Of a stretch of DNA of 64,000 bases, positions 17,659 through 27,258 are shown one piece after another. Positions within the stretch are counted from its first letter, which is position 1, and each line of letters begins with the position of its first letter. A model generated the notes under the pieces. That model was not told the origin of the DNA and ran no database searches. It saw only the letters and a program-made list of their open reading frames with translations. The DNA lies in NCBI RefSeq assembly GCF_002794355.1, contig NZ_PGOI01000003.1:62001-126000 (forward strand), read 5' to 3'. Source of the DNA: Pseudorhodobacter sp. MZDSW-24AT. GTDB taxonomy: Bacteria; Pseudomonadota; Alphaproteobacteria; Rhodobacterales; Rhodobacteraceae. The translations under genes were made by a program, and so were the position numbers.

Positions 17659-18291
17659 TCAGTCGCGGAAATAGCGGCTGTCCTTGATCTGATCCCAAGC
17701 CCAGACCACCTCTTGCAGACGCTCTTCGTCACTGCGGTCGCCGCCATTCATGTCGGGGTGCAAATCCTTGACCAAGGATTTGTATTGCTTGCGGATCTCG
17801 GCCTTGGTCCAGCTGTCGCGCGCGTCCAGAATCTCGATCGCCTTGCGCTCGGTCGGCGGCAGTTTGCGGGTCGAGGCCGCCACGGGCCGCCCGGGGTTCT
17901 GGGTCGCCTTTTCCCCCAAGAGCGCCATCGGATCATCCACGCCCAGCCGCGCCCAAGCCCGCCCGTCATCCTTGCGGCTGAAGGGCTTGGTCTCGCGTTC
18001 CCACACCCGGTCCTTGTCGAGGAACTTCTGGAAGTCATCATCCGAAGTGCCTTGAAAGAAATTCCACTTCAGATTGTATTCCCGGATATGTTCTTTGCAG
18101 AACCAGAAGAATTCATCCAGCAGATCGGGGCTTTTGGGCGCGCGGTAAGCCCCGGTCTCTTTGCAGCCCGGAAAGTCGCACGGCTTGTTCGATGTGTCGA
18201 ACGCACCCGACATCCCCCGTCTGGTGGTTTTCTTGCGCTTCTTGTCCGCGGAAACGCGAATGTCGAATTCAAAGGGGGGTTTCGTGACCAT
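17659..18291 (-). CDS. J-domain protein (DnaJ-like co-chaperone)
   Basis: A 210-residue protein with a C-terminal J domain (about residues 150-208). The diagnostic HPD tripeptide is H178-P179-D180 in KDLHPDMNGGDRS, preceded by the YKSLVK helix. The N-terminal ~120 residues hold conserved Cys residues (CDFPGC, FWFC) and a Trp-rich segment but no DnaJ zinc finger. It would stimulate a DnaK-type ATPase; the client is unknown. The start at 18291 is the conserved MVTKPPFEFDIRV; it is divergent from bolA with a 90-base gap. Confidence 0.85.
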   Translation of the reverse strand: MVTKPPFEFDIRVSADKKRKKTTRRGMSGAFDTSNKPCDFPGCKETGAYRAPKSPDLLDEFFWFCKEHIREYNLKWNFFQGTSDDDFQKFLDKDRVWERETKPFSRKDDGRAWARLGVDDPMALLGEKATQNPGRPVAASTRKLPPTERKAIEILDARDSWTKAEIRKQYKSLVKDLHPDMNGGDRSDEERLQEVVWAWDQIKDSRYFRD

Positions 18292-18381
18292 CGTCTGCCT
18301 TTCCTGCGACCCGCTGTCTTTCCGACTCGGGCGCCACAGTTTAGGGGTTTGGGCGGCGGATTGAAGGGGGAGATCACAAAA

Positions 18382-18633
18382 ATGACCGTGAAGGATGAGA
18401 TGCAGCAACGGCTGATGGCGGCATTCGCGCCGCAACAGCTTGAAATCGTGAATGAAAGTCACAAGCACGCAGGCCATTCCGGCGATGATGGCAGCGGGGA
18501 GAGCCACTTTCGCATTCTGCTGCGCTCAGAGGCGCTTGCCCCTCTCAGCCGGGTGGCGCGGCACCGGGCCGTGCATGCAGCGCTTGGCGATCTGAACACG
18601 CGGGTGCATGCGATCGCGCTGGATCTGGGCTGA
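18382..18633 (+). CDS. bolA: BolA family protein
   Basis: An 83-residue BolA/IbaG-type protein, which in this family works with monothiol glutaredoxins in Fe-S trafficking or acts as a DNA-binding regulator. The class II KH-like fold is indicated by the central HAGHSGDDGSGESHF segment, the invariant RHR in the helix (ARHRAVHAAL) and the terminal HAIALD strand. The start at 18382 has a purine-rich AAGGGGGA site upstream. The gene is divergent from the J-domain gene and convergent with glcG. Confidence 0.92.
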   Translation: MTVKDEMQQRLMAAFAPQQLEIVNESHKHAGHSGDDGSGESHFRILLRSEALAPLSRVARHRAVHAALGDLNTRVHAIALDLG

Positions 18634-18646
18634 AGCGCAGGGCGCT

Positions 18647-19072
18647 TCAGCTTTCGGCCACCAGCCCTGCAGCCGCGATCCCGGCGCAGGCGGCCAGCGC
18701 ATCATTGTCCGAGCTGTCGCCGGTGATGCCCACGGCGCCGATCACCACGCCCGCCGCATCACGGACCAGAACGCCCCCTTTGACCGGCACAAAATCCCCG
18801 GAAAAGAGGCCGTTCATCGCCTGCACGAAATACGCCTGTGCATCGGCGCGCGCCTGAATGGCGCTGCCCGGCAGCCCGAGCATGATGCAGCCATGGGCCT
18901 TGCCATGCGCCACCGCATAGCGTCCGGGGGAAGCGCCGTCTGCACGCTCGAAGGCGATGGTGTGGCCGCCTGCATCGACGACCACCACGGACAGCGGTTT
19001 CATGCCATCACTGCGGCCCTTGGCCATCGCCGCCGAGATGATCTGGCGCGCCTGTTCGAGGGAAAGGGTCAT
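18647..19072 (-). CDS. glcG: GlcG/HbpS family protein
   Basis: A 141-residue DUF336-family protein. The fold is marked by [20 protein letters not shown], the GKAHGC segment and [26 protein letters not shown]. The family includes heme-binding HbpS and GlcG from glycolate loci; its biochemical role in glycolate use is not settled. It overlaps the glcB stop codon by four bases, so it is translated together with malate synthase, which supports the glcG label. Confidence 0.88.
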   Translation of the reverse strand: MTLSLEQARQIISAAMAKGRSDGMKPLSVVVVDAGGHTIAFERADGASPGRYAVAHGKAHGCIMLGLPGSAIQARADAQAYFVQAMNGLFSGDFVPVKGGVLVRDAAGVVIGAVGITGDSSDNDALAACAGIAAAGLVAES

Positions 19073-21237
19073 ACGGCTTCGGCCTTCTTTTCGAGACGCC
19101 GGGCGTGCAGCACAGGCTCGGTATAGCCCGAAGGCTGTGCGCGGCCTTTCAACACCAGATCACACGCGGCGCGGAAGGCCACACCATCATAGCCCGGGGC
19201 CATCGGCTGATAGGCAGGGTCGCCGGCGTTCTGGCGGTCGACCACGGCGGCCATCTTGCGCAGCGCCGCCATCACCTGGTCTTCCCCGATCACCCCATGG
19301 TGCAGCCAGTTTGCCAGCGCCTGCGAGGAAATGCGGCAAGTGGCGCGGTCTTCCATCAGGCCGACATCGTGGATGTCGGGCACCTTGGAACAGCCCACCC
19401 CCTGATCGATCCAGCGCACCACATAGCCCAGAATGCCTTGTGCGTTGTTCTCGACCTCTTGCCGGATCTCTTCCTCCGACCAGTTCGCGCCTTGCGCCAG
19501 CGGCAGCGTCAGCAGCGCCTGCAGCGTGCCGCGCGGCCCGCCCTTGGCGATCTCGGCCTGACGCGCCAGCACATCGACGCGGTGGTAATGCGTGGCGTGC
19601 AAGGTGGCAGCGGTGGGTGAGGGCACCCAAGCGCAATTCGCCCCCGCCATCGGATGGCCGATCTTTTGCGCCAGCATGTCGCCCATCAGGTCCGGGGCCG
19701 CCCACATGCCCTTGCCAATCTGCGCGCGGCCCCGCAGGCCGCAGGCGAGCCCGATGTCGACATTGCGGTCTTCATAGGCCTTGATCCACGCGCTCGCCTT
19801 CATGTCGCCCTTGCGGACCATGGGGCCAGCTTCCATGCTGGTGTGGATCTCGTCCCCGGTGCGGTCGAGGAAGCCCGTGTTGATGAAGGCCACCCGGTCC
19901 TTGGCGGCGCGGATGCATTCCTTGAGGTTGGCGCTGGTGCGGCGCTCTTCATCCATGATGCCCAGCTTGACGGTGTGGCGCGGCAGGCCCAGCACCTGTT
20001 CCACCCGGTCAAAGATCTCGCAGGCAAAGGCGACCTCTTCGGGGCCATGCATCTTTGGCTTCACCACATAGACCGAGCCCATGGTCGAGTTGCGGCTGCC
20101 ACCCGATTTTTTCAGATCATGCATCGCGCAAAGCGTGGTGACAAAAGCATCCATGATGCCTTCGCCGATCTCGCGCCCGTCTTCTGTCAGGATCGCAGGG
20201 TTGGTCATCAGATGACCCACGTTGCGCACCAGCAAAAGCGCGCGAGATTTCAGCGTCAGCGTCAGCGCAGCGCCATCCGGGGCGGTGAAGGTCAGGTCGG
20301 GGTTCAGGCGGCGGATGCTTTCCTTGCCGCTTTTGACGATGACTTCGGACAGATCGCCCTTCATCAGACCAAGCCAGTTGCCATAGGCCAGCACCTTGTC
20401 GGCGGCGTCCACCGCCGCGACCGAATCTTCGCAATCCATGATCGCCGACATCGCCGATTCCAGCCGGATGTCCGAGACATGCGCCAGATCATCGCGGCCC
20501 GTGGGGGTGGTGGCGTCGATCTGAACGGCGATGTGAAGGCCATTGTTGCGCAGCACGAGGGCGGTGGGGGCGTCCGCCGCCCCGGCGTAGCCGACAAAGC
20601 GGGCCGGATCGGACAGGCCCACCGCTTCTTCGGCCCCGGTCACCCAAAGCTGGCCCGCATCGACCCGGAAGCCGCGCGCCTCGCTCCAGCTGCCTTGGGC
20701 GAGCGGCACGGCCTCATCCAGAAACGCGCGGCCCCAAGCCACAACGCGCGCGCCCCGCGCCGCGTCATAGCCCTTGCCGCTGGGCAGATCGCCCAAGGCA
20801 TCGGTGCCGTAGAGCGCATCATAAAGGCTGCCCCAGCGCGCATTCGCCGCATTCAGCGCGTAACGCGCGTTCATCACCGGCACCACCAATTGTGGGCCGG
20901 GCACATGGGCGATTTCCGGGTCGGTCTGCGTGGTCTCGATCGAGAAATCCGGGCCTTCAGGCACCAGATAGCCGATCTCGGTCAGGAAAGACTGATAGGC
21001 GGCCGCGTCAAAGGCCGTGCCGCGCCGGTCCTTGTGCCAAGTGTCGATCTGTGTCTGCAAAGCCTCGCGCCGGGCGAGCAAGGCGCGGTTTTTCGGCATC
21101 AGATCGGCCACCGCACTGGCGAAGCCCTGCCAGAAGGTGCTGGCATCAACGCCCGTGCCCGGCAGTGCCTGATGGTCGATGAAATCCACAAGCTGGGCGT
21201 CAACCTTCAACCCGGTGATGGTGATGCGGTCTGTCAT
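19069..21237 (-). CDS. glcB: Malate synthase G
   Basis: A 722-residue enzyme that condenses glyoxylate with acetyl-CoA to malate, used for growth on two-carbon compounds and glycolate. Its length is that of isoform G. Signatures are [45 protein letters not shown] and VGCSKVPDI. The start at 21237 ([10 protein letters not shown]) follows GGAG closely. glcG overlaps its end. A 14-base motif shared with the fumC upstream region lies 36 bases before the start. Confidence 0.97.
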   Translation of the reverse strand: MTDRITITGLKVDAQLVDFIDHQALPGTGVDASTFWQGFASAVADLMPKNRALLARREALQTQIDTWHKDRRGTAFDAAAYQSFLTEIGYLVPEGPDFSIETTQTDPEIAHVPGPQLVVPVMNARYALNAANARWGSLYDALYGTDALGDLPSGKGYDAARGARVVAWGRAFLDEAVPLAQGSWSEARGFRVDAGQLWVTGAEEAVGLSDPARFVGYAGAADAPTALVLRNNGLHIAVQIDATTPTGRDDLAHVSDIRLESAMSAIMDCEDSVAAVDAADKVLAYGNWLGLMKGDLSEVIVKSGKESIRRLNPDLTFTAPDGAALTLTLKSRALLLVRNVGHLMTNPAILTEDGREIGEGIMDAFVTTLCAMHDLKKSGGSRNSTMGSVYVVKPKMHGPEEVAFACEIFDRVEQVLGLPRHTVKLGIMDEERRTSANLKECIRAAKDRVAFINTGFLDRTGDEIHTSMEAGPMVRKGDMKASAWIKAYEDRNVDIGLACGLRGRAQIGKGMWAAPDLMGDMLAQKIGHPMAGANCAWVPSPTAATLHATHYHRVDVLARQAEIAKGGPRGTLQALLTLPLAQGANWSEEEIRQEVENNAQGILGYVVRWIDQGVGCSKVPDIHDVGLMEDRATCRISSQALANWLHHGVIGEDQVMAALRKMAAVVDRQNAGDPAYQPMAPGYDGVAFRAACDLVLKGRAQPSGYTEPVLHARRLEKKAEAV

Positions 21238-21272
21238 GGGAGTCCTCGATTCTGCCTGCGGTGTCCGATGGA

Positions 21273-21286
21273 ATACCGTCGTATGC
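21273..21286 (-). promoter_or_regulatory. Motif shared with fumC, upstream of glcB
   Basis: ATACCGTCGTATGC matches ATACCGTCGCATAC upstream of fumC (28991-29004) at 12 of 14 positions, in the same orientation relative to each gene. Both genes encode central carbon enzymes. A common operator is possible; the regulator is unknown. Confidence 0.4.
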
Positions 21287-21487
21287 GGTGCTGCACAGAT
21301 ACTGAAAAATGCAGGCCGAAGCAACAAAAGCGGTCATTTTATTTTACCACAAATCCGAACACAGCTTTCGCCTTTCGAAGAGGGTTACAAATCCGTGGGA
21401 TCGGTTAATCTTTGCCCTGTGGGGCTGACAGCGGCGCGCCGCGCACCGATCGGCTGGAGGCTTTTCTGGCGACAGTGGAGGATAAGA

Positions 21488-21955
21488 ATGCAGCTGAACC
21501 CTGAGACGGATCTGGAACTGGTGCGCCACCTGAAGGCTCCGCCTGCCAAGGTCTGGCGCTGCTGGACAGAGCCTGCGCTGATCGCGCGCTGGTTTGCGCC
21601 CAAACCTGTGGTCACGCGCGATGTGAAGATCGACCTGCGCCCCGGCGGGATCTTCTCCACCACGATGGACATTCCCGACATGGGCACCCAGACGGGCGAT
21701 GGCTGCATCCTTGAGGTGGTGCCCGAGCGTCGCTTGGTCTGGACCGATCTGCTGGGCCCCGGATACAGGCCAACGTCTGACAGTTTCGGGATGACCGCCT
21801 TTATCCTGATCGAGCCCGAAGGCGCGGGCACGCTCTACCGCGCGGTTGCGATGCATCGCAGCGCGGATCAGCGGGCCTCGCATGAAGAGATGGGGTTTGA
21901 ACAAGGCTGGGGCACCGCGGCGGCGCAACTGGATGCGGTGGCCGCAACCCTGTGA
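21488..21955 (+). CDS. SRPBCC (AHSA1-like) domain protein
   Basis: A 155-residue START/Bet v1-like protein of the activator of Hsp90 ATPase homologue 1 group. The signature is visible as an N-terminal ELVRHLKAPPAKVWRCWTEP, then WFAPK, the DLRPGGIFSTTM strands and a C-terminal EQGWGTAAAQL helix. Such proteins bind hydrophobic ligands; bacterial members are often paired with ArsR regulators, but none is adjacent here. The start at 21488 has GGAGGATAAG just upstream. The gene is convergent with the DUF2256 microgene (7-base gap). Confidence 0.87.
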   Translation: MQLNPETDLELVRHLKAPPAKVWRCWTEPALIARWFAPKPVVTRDVKIDLRPGGIFSTTMDIPDMGTQTGDGCILEVVPERRLVWTDLLGPGYRPTSDSFGMTAFILIEPEGAGTLYRAVAMHRSADQRASHEEMGFEQGWGTAAAQLDAVAATL

Positions 21956-21962
21956 GCCAAGG

Positions 21963-22118
21963 TCAGCCCGGTTTGCGTTTCGCCTCAGAGCGGCAGCGAT
22001 CTGAACAGAACCGCACCTCGTCCCAGACCTTTTCCCATTTCTTTCGCCACGCGAAAGGGCGGCCACAATGGGCGCAGGGTTTGCTGGGCAGATCGCCTTT
22101 TTTGATCATCTTCGCCAT
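21963..22118 (-). CDS. DUF2256 zinc-ribbon microprotein
   Basis: A 51-codon gene: [15 protein letters not shown] at the start, then CxxC (CAHCGRPF), W-R-K-K-W, and a second pair in [15 protein letters not shown]. The two Cys pairs suggest a small zinc finger; this is the DUF2256 pattern. It begins four bases past the photolyase stop on the same strand, so it is co-transcribed. DUF2256 genes are known neighbours or fusion partners of cryptochrome/photolyase genes. Function is unknown; nucleic-acid binding or assistance to the photolyase is conjecture. Confidence 0.85.
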   Translation of the reverse strand: MAKMIKKGDLPSKPCAHCGRPFAWRKKWEKVWDEVRFCSDRCRSEAKRKPG

Positions 22119-22121
22119 GGG

Positions 22122-23633
22122 TTACAGACCTAGGCTCAACTGCGCCGAAGGCGAGGGTGGCCTGCGGCGCGGGGTGCGGTCGTTGACAAACTGCCCCCCC
22201 GCGCGGCTGGCGTGACGCTCGATGATCTCGAAAACCTCGGCGCGCGGCATGGTCTTGCGCAGGCCGAAGATGGCATCGCGTGCCGCGCGCTGTGCGCCCC
22301 TGACATCCACCACCGGCTCTGGATACAGCAATCCCAGCACCGTGCGCGCGCCTTCCCATCGCCACGGGCAATGCAGAAAGGCATCGGGCACCCGCGCCAG
22401 TTCGGGCACCCAACGGCGGGTGAAGACACCGGTCGGGTCTTGGTCCAGCCCTTGTTTCACGGGGTTGTAGATGCGCGGTGTGTTGATGCCCGTGGTCCCT
22501 GATTGCATCTGCACCTGCGGCCAGTGAATGCCGGGTTCGTAATCGGTGAAACGCCGCGCCAGCACCGGCCCGGTGGCCCGCCAATCCAGCCAAAGGTGAT
22601 AGGAGGCGACCGATGTGACCATCGCCCGCATCCGGAAGTTCAGCCACCCGGTCGCCGCCAGATAGCGCATGCAGGCATCGACAAAGGGCAGGCCGGTTTC
22701 GCCCGCGCTCCACGCCGCGAGACGCGCGGCATCGGGGTCCCGCGGGCGCAGGCTCTCGGCAGCGCGGTGCAGGCAACGCGCCTCGATCTGCGGCTCATCT
22801 TCCAGCTTTTGCATGAAATGATCGCGCCACGCCAAGCGGCTTTGAAAGCTGGACAGCGCCCCGGGCCAGCTTCCGCCCGGGCGTTCCGCCAAGCGCGCGC
22901 TGGCGGCCTGTGCCACTTCGCGCCCCGACAGCGCGCCAAGCGCCAGATAAGGCGAAAGCCGCGAACAGGCCCGCTCCCCCCCGAGGGGAGAGGACATGGC
23001 GGCGCGATAAGGCTCACCGCGGGATGTGAGGAAGCTTTCCAGCGCCAAGAGCCCGTGCTGGCGCCCGCCTGCCTGACGGTGATCGCAGCGATCCTCGGCC
23101 AAGCGCAAGGCGCGCGCCGTGGGGATGGCGCCCGGCTCTACCCCCGGCACCGGGTTCAGCCCCGAGGGCGCGGGCAGTTGTGGCTGCGCGGTGAACCCAT
23201 CCCGCCGCCTTGCCCAACCGTCGCGGCCCTGTAGCCGGCGCACCACCCCGGATTGCGGCAGTTCCGTCCATTCGACACCCGCTTGCCGCGCCCAAGCCGC
23301 CATCCGCCGGTCGCGCGCGAAGGTCCACAGATTGCCGGTTTCCTCGTGGCTGACGATCTGCGTGATCTTGTGCTGGCGGCACAACCGCGCCACCACCTCC
23401 ACCGCGTCGCCCACCCGCACCACAAGGCGCGCGCCCGCCTGTGCCATCGCCTCGCGCAGATCGGCAAGGCATTCGGCCGTGAACTCCCATTGCCGGGCCG
23501 AGGTGTCGGGCAAAGCCCAATACTCCGGCTCGACAACGTAAAGCGGCAGGATCGGCCCGAGAGCCGCCGCCCGCGTCAGCGCGGGGTGGTCATGCAGGCG
23601 CAGATCGCGTTTGAACCAGACAAGAACATTCAT
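22122..23633 (-). CDS. Cryptochrome/DNA photolyase family protein
   Basis: 503 residues. The N-terminal alpha/beta domain begins VLVWFKRDLRLHDHPAL. The C-terminal FAD-binding domain shows FQSRLAWRDHF, FVDACMRYL, TGWLNFRMRAM and the long conserved run around DYEPGIHWPQVQMQSGTTG with NTPRIYNPVKQ. Members either repair UV pyrimidine dimers with blue light or act as cryptochrome receptors; the two cannot be told apart here. The start at 23633 gives the conserved MNVLVWF. It is followed immediately by the DUF2256 gene and is divergent from pepN. Confidence 0.9.
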   Translation of the reverse strand: MNVLVWFKRDLRLHDHPALTRAAALGPILPLYVVEPEYWALPDTSARQWEFTAECLADLREAMAQAGARLVVRVGDAVEVVARLCRQHKITQIVSHEETGNLWTFARDRRMAAWARQAGVEWTELPQSGVVRRLQGRDGWARRRDGFTAQPQLPAPSGLNPVPGVEPGAIPTARALRLAEDRCDHRQAGGRQHGLLALESFLTSRGEPYRAAMSSPLGGERACSRLSPYLALGALSGREVAQAASARLAERPGGSWPGALSSFQSRLAWRDHFMQKLEDEPQIEARCLHRAAESLRPRDPDAARLAAWSAGETGLPFVDACMRYLAATGWLNFRMRAMVTSVASYHLWLDWRATGPVLARRFTDYEPGIHWPQVQMQSGTTGINTPRIYNPVKQGLDQDPTGVFTRRWVPELARVPDAFLHCPWRWEGARTVLGLLYPEPVVDVRGAQRAARDAIFGLRKTMPRAEVFEIIERHASRAGGQFVNDRTPRRRPPSPSAQLSLGL

Positions 23634-23772
23634 GGAACAAAGAGATAGCGGATGCGTCGGATTCGTAAAGACCCGATCCGCCGCGCGGCCTTGGGTTTTC
23701 TGCCGCGGGTCCGTCTTCGGGGTTGCGCATGGCGGCCAAGCGCCTAGCTTGGGCGGGCAGGAGACCCATGAC

Positions 23773-26331
23773 ATGACCGAAGCCCGCGCCATTCTTCTTT
23801 CCGACTATCAGCCGTTTTCGCATCTGGTGGATCAGGTCACGCTGACCTTCCACCTTGCGCCGCAAGCCACCCGCGTGATGGCGCGGCTGGAGATGCGGCC
23901 GAACCCGGCACGCGAGCCGGGGCAGGATCTGCGGCTGGATGGCGAGGGGCTGCGGCTTCTGGCGCTGTCGGTGGATGGACGGCCCCTTGCCGCGCAGCCC
24001 GATGCCACCGGGCTGACGCTGGCGGCGGCGCATCTGCCCGATGGGCCTTTCGTGCTGGAAACCGAGGTCGAGATCGCGCCCGAAGGCAATACCGCGCTGG
24101 AGGGCCTGTATATGTCGCGCGGGATGTATTGCACCCAATGCGAGGCCGAGGGCTTTCGCAAGATCACCTTCTACCCCGACCGCCCCGATGTGATGGCGCG
24201 GTTCCGCGTGCGGGTGGAAGGCGATTTGCCGGTGCTTTTGTCAAACGGCAACCCGGTGGCCGCGGGGCCGGGATGGGCGGAATGGGATGACCCATGGCCC
24301 AAGCCCGCCTATTTGTTCGCGCTGGTGGCGGGGGACTTGCGCGCCCATTCCGCGCGATTTCGCACGATGTCGGGGCGCGATGTGGCGCTCAATATCTGGG
24401 TGCGCCCCGGCGACGAGCAGCGCTGCGCCTATGCGATGGACAGCCTGATCCGGTCGATGCGCTGGGATGAAGAGGTCTATGGCCGTGAATATGATCTGGA
24501 CGTGTTCAACATCGTCGCGGTGGATGATTTCAACATGGGCGCGATGGAGAACAAGGGGCTGAACATCTTCAACTCCAAATTCGTGCTCGCGAGCCCCGAG
24601 ACCGCCACCGATGACGATTTTGCGCGGATCGAGGCGATCATCGCGCATGAGTATTTCCACAACTGGACGGGCAACCGCATCACCTGCCGTGACTGGTTTC
24701 AGCTGTGCCTGAAGGAAGGGCTGACCGTCTACCGCGATCAGCAGTTTTCCGGCGACATGCGCAGCGCGGCGGTCAAGCGGATCGAGGATGTGCTGATGCT
24801 GCGCGCCCGCCAGTTCCGCGAGGATCAAGGCCCGCTGGCCCATGCCGTGCGCCCTGACAGCTATATGGAGATCAACAACTTCTACACCGCCACCATCTAT
24901 GAAAAAGGGGCCGAGGTCATCGGGATGCTGCGGCGTCTGGTGGGGGCCGAGGCTTATGCCCGGGCGCTGGATCTGTATTTTGAGCGCCATGATGGAGAGG
25001 CCGCCACCATCGAAGATTGGCTGCGCGTGTTTGAAGATGCGACAGGCCGCGATCTGACCCAGTTCAAACGCTGGTATACCGAAGCCGGAACGCCGCTTCT
25101 GAAGGTGAGAGATGAGTTTAACAATGGCGTCTATACCCTTCATTTTGAACAGGAAAACCCTGCCACGCCCGGCCAGCCGGTCAAGGGTGCCAAGGTGCTG
25201 CCGATTGCCGTGGGTTTGCTGAACCCCAACGGAGATGAGGTGCTTGCGACCACCGTGCTTGAGATGACGGAGATGCGGCAATCCTTCCGCTTCGAAGGGC
25301 TGGCGACGCGGCCGGTGCCCTCGCTTTTGCGGGGGTTTTCAGCGCCCGTGGTGCTGGAGCGCGAGACCCCCGCCGCCGAACGCGCCTTCCTTCTGGCGCA
25401 TGACACCGACCCGTTCAACAAGTGGGAGGCCGGGCGCGCGCTTGCCAAGGATGTGCTGGCGCGGATGGTGACGGCAGGGGCCGCACCGGGGCCAGACTGG
25501 CTGGATGCCTTGGCGCGTGTGGCGCTGGACGAAAGCCTTGATCCGGCCTTCCGGGCGCTTTGCCTGCGCCTGCCCTCAGAGGATGATATGGCGCAAACTC
25601 TGCACGCGTCGGGCCATGTGCCCGATCCGGCAGGGATATACGCGGCGCGCCGGAGGATGGGGGCGGCGCTTGCCCAGCGGCTTGGCTCTGAGGTGCCGGG
25701 GTTGATCGCGGCCTTGGCCGAACCCGGCGGTTTCAGCCCCGATGCGCGCGCGGCGGGGCGCCGCGCGCTGCGGCTTGCCGCGTTGTCTCTCCTCAGCCGT
25801 CTGGACGACGGCGCGGCGGCACGCGCGGTGTTCGCACAAGCCAACAACATGACCGAAGAGGTCGGGGCCTTGGCCTGCCTGCTCGACATCGGCGCAGGGC
25901 AAGCGGAACTCGCCCGCTTTGAGACGCGGTGGAGCCATGACCGCAATGTGATGGACAAGTGGTTTGCGCTGCAGATCGCCTTTGCTGCGCCCGAGCGCGC
26001 CGTTGAGGTGACCCGCGACCTGACGGCGCACCCGGCGTTTGACTGGAAAAACCCCAACCGCTTTCGGGCGGTGATCGGCGCCCTTGCCGGGAACCACGCT
26101 GGATTCCATCACGCGGAGGGCGGGGGCTATGATCTGGTCGCCGAATGGCTGCTGCGTCTGGACCCGTTGAATCCGCAAACCGCGGCGCGGATGTCGACCG
26201 CGTTCGAGACGTGGCGGCGCTATGACGCCGACCGTCAGGCCATGATCCGTGCAGGGTTGCGCCGGATGCTGGCGACCGAGGGGCTGAGCCGGGATCTGAC
26301 CGAAATGGCAGGCCGGATGCTGGGGGAGTGA
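23773..26331 (+). CDS. pepN: Aminopeptidase N (M1 family)
   Basis: An 852-residue cytoplasmic zinc aminopeptidase of the E. coli PepN type, with broad N-terminal residue specificity. The substrate-binding GAMEN motif is at 256-260, the zinc motif HEYFH at 292-296, and the distal ligand is E315 in LKEGLT. The C-terminal half is the helical DUF3458-type region. ATG at 23773 (MTEARAI) is the likely start; an upstream in-frame start would add a non-conserved 54 residues. The gene is convergent with rlmJ across a hairpin terminator. Confidence 0.96.
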   Translation: MTEARAILLSDYQPFSHLVDQVTLTFHLAPQATRVMARLEMRPNPAREPGQDLRLDGEGLRLLALSVDGRPLAAQPDATGLTLAAAHLPDGPFVLETEVEIAPEGNTALEGLYMSRGMYCTQCEAEGFRKITFYPDRPDVMARFRVRVEGDLPVLLSNGNPVAAGPGWAEWDDPWPKPAYLFALVAGDLRAHSARFRTMSGRDVALNIWVRPGDEQRCAYAMDSLIRSMRWDEEVYGREYDLDVFNIVAVDDFNMGAMENKGLNIFNSKFVLASPETATDDDFARIEAIIAHEYFHNWTGNRITCRDWFQLCLKEGLTVYRDQQFSGDMRSAAVKRIEDVLMLRARQFREDQGPLAHAVRPDSYMEINNFYTATIYEKGAEVIGMLRRLVGAEAYARALDLYFERHDGEAATIEDWLRVFEDATGRDLTQFKRWYTEAGTPLLKVRDEFNNGVYTLHFEQENPATPGQPVKGAKVLPIAVGLLNPNGDEVLATTVLEMTEMRQSFRFEGLATRPVPSLLRGFSAPVVLERETPAAERAFLLAHDTDPFNKWEAGRALAKDVLARMVTAGAAPGPDWLDALARVALDESLDPAFRALCLRLPSEDDMAQTLHASGHVPDPAGIYAARRRMGAALAQRLGSEVPGLIAALAEPGGFSPDARAAGRRALRLAALSLLSRLDDGAAARAVFAQANNMTEEVGALACLLDIGAGQAELARFETRWSHDRNVMDKWFALQIAFAAPERAVEVTRDLTAHPAFDWKNPNRFRAVIGALAGNHAGFHHAEGGGYDLVAEWLLRLDPLNPQTAARMSTAFETWRRYDADRQAMIRAGLRRMLATEGLSRDLTEMAGRMLGE

Positions 26332-26353
26332 TCCCCAGCACCGGGTCCAGACA

Positions 26354-26374
26354 CGAATTTTCGCCGAAAATTCG
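26354..26374. terminator. Hairpin between convergent pepN and rlmJ
   Basis: CGAATTTTC and GAAAATTCG pair around GCC. CCGGGTCC before it and GGGCCCGG after it can extend the stem with an internal bulge. The hairpin is built like the arms of the terminator at 17573-17651 (GATTTTTC-TGC-GAAAAATC). It probably serves both genes. Confidence 0.6.
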
Positions 26375-26386
26375 GGCCCGGTCGGT

Positions 26387-27166
26387 TCAGCGCAGCTTTC
26401 GGAACAGGGCCGAAAGGCGCTTTGTCTCTTCCTCGATGCCGAAGGGCGGGTTCAGCATCACCATGCCCGAGCCTTCCATCCGATGTCCTTCGCGCACGGG
26501 GGGGAAGCGCACCTCATGCACAAGCGCTTCTGGGGCTAGGGCCATAATTTCGGCCAGCATCGGCTTGTGCAGCCCGTCTCGCAGGATCGGATACCAAAGA
26601 TAGATCAGGCCGACGTTCCACTTGCGGTGCAATTGGCCCAGCACGCGCGGGATCGTCTCGTAGTCGGTTTTCACCTCATAAGAGGGATCGATCAGCACCA
26701 TGCCGCGCCGGGGCGTGGGCGGGCAGATCGAGAGCGCTTTTGCCAGCCCGTCTTCGCGGTAGACCTTTGCGCCAAAGGGAGCGGCGGCATAATCCAACGC
26801 CGCATGTTCTTGCGGGTGCAGTTCGCACAGGTGAAGACTGTCGATCTCGCGCAGCAGATGCCCGGCGATCAGCGGGCTGCCCGGATAGGCATTTGGCCCG
26901 CGCTCGGCGCGCGTGGCCGCGAGCGCGCGGCGATAAGGGTGGTTGGTGGGGAACCAGTCCTGCGCGATGGCGATGCCCTTGGCCGCTTCGCCGGTTTTCA
27001 CCGCTTCGGGCGCGGTCAGGTCATACAGCCCGCGTCCCGCATGGGTTTCCACGTAGGTGACCGGTTTGTCCTTGCGCGTCAGATAGTCGAGCGTCCACGC
27101 AAGCAGCGCGTGCTTCTGGACATCGGCCAGATTTCCGGCGTGATAGAGGTGTTGATATGACAGCAT
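26387..27166 (-). CDS. rlmJ: 23S rRNA (adenine-2030-N6)-methyltransferase
   Basis: A 259-residue RlmJ-type SAM-dependent enzyme that methylates A2030 of 23S rRNA. The N-terminal MLSYQHLYHAGNLADVQKHA and VETHAGRGLYDL are diagnostic. The catalytic motif is DPSYE, where DPPY/F is more usual in N6-adenine methyltransferases. The SAM region includes CELHPQEH. It is 90 bases downstream of the DUF4169 gene on the same strand. Confidence 0.93.
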   Translation of the reverse strand: MLSYQHLYHAGNLADVQKHALLAWTLDYLTRKDKPVTYVETHAGRGLYDLTAPEAVKTGEAAKGIAIAQDWFPTNHPYRRALAATRAERGPNAYPGSPLIAGHLLREIDSLHLCELHPQEHAALDYAAAPFGAKVYREDGLAKALSICPPTPRRGMVLIDPSYEVKTDYETIPRVLGQLHRKWNVGLIYLWYPILRDGLHKPMLAEIMALAPEALVHEVRFPPVREGHRMEGSGMVMLNPPFGIEEETKRLSALFRKLR

Positions 27167-27205
27167 CCCGTTGCCCTAGCAGGCAAGACGCCTTGTCGCA
27201 AGGGC

Positions 27206-27258
27206 AGGGCGGGGTGAAGCCTCCTTCGGCGCGGGAGGCGCGGGGGAAACCCCGCCCT
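27206..27258. repeat. TAGGGCGGGG-type hairpin, copy 1
   Basis: AGGGCGGGGT (27206-27215) pairs with ACCCCGCCCT (27249-27258); an inner GCCTCC/GGAGGC stem lies between. The right arm contains the stop codon (TAG on the minus strand, 27259-27257) of the DUF4169 gene. Similar hairpins lie at 33312 and 35729. Probably a terminator or 3'-end stabiliser. Confidence 0.6.

Noticed and set aside
21952-22215. Plus-strand frame overlapping the SRPBCC stop
   Set aside because: It runs opposite the DUF2256 microgene and has no conserved features; the microgene with its Cys pairs is the better call.
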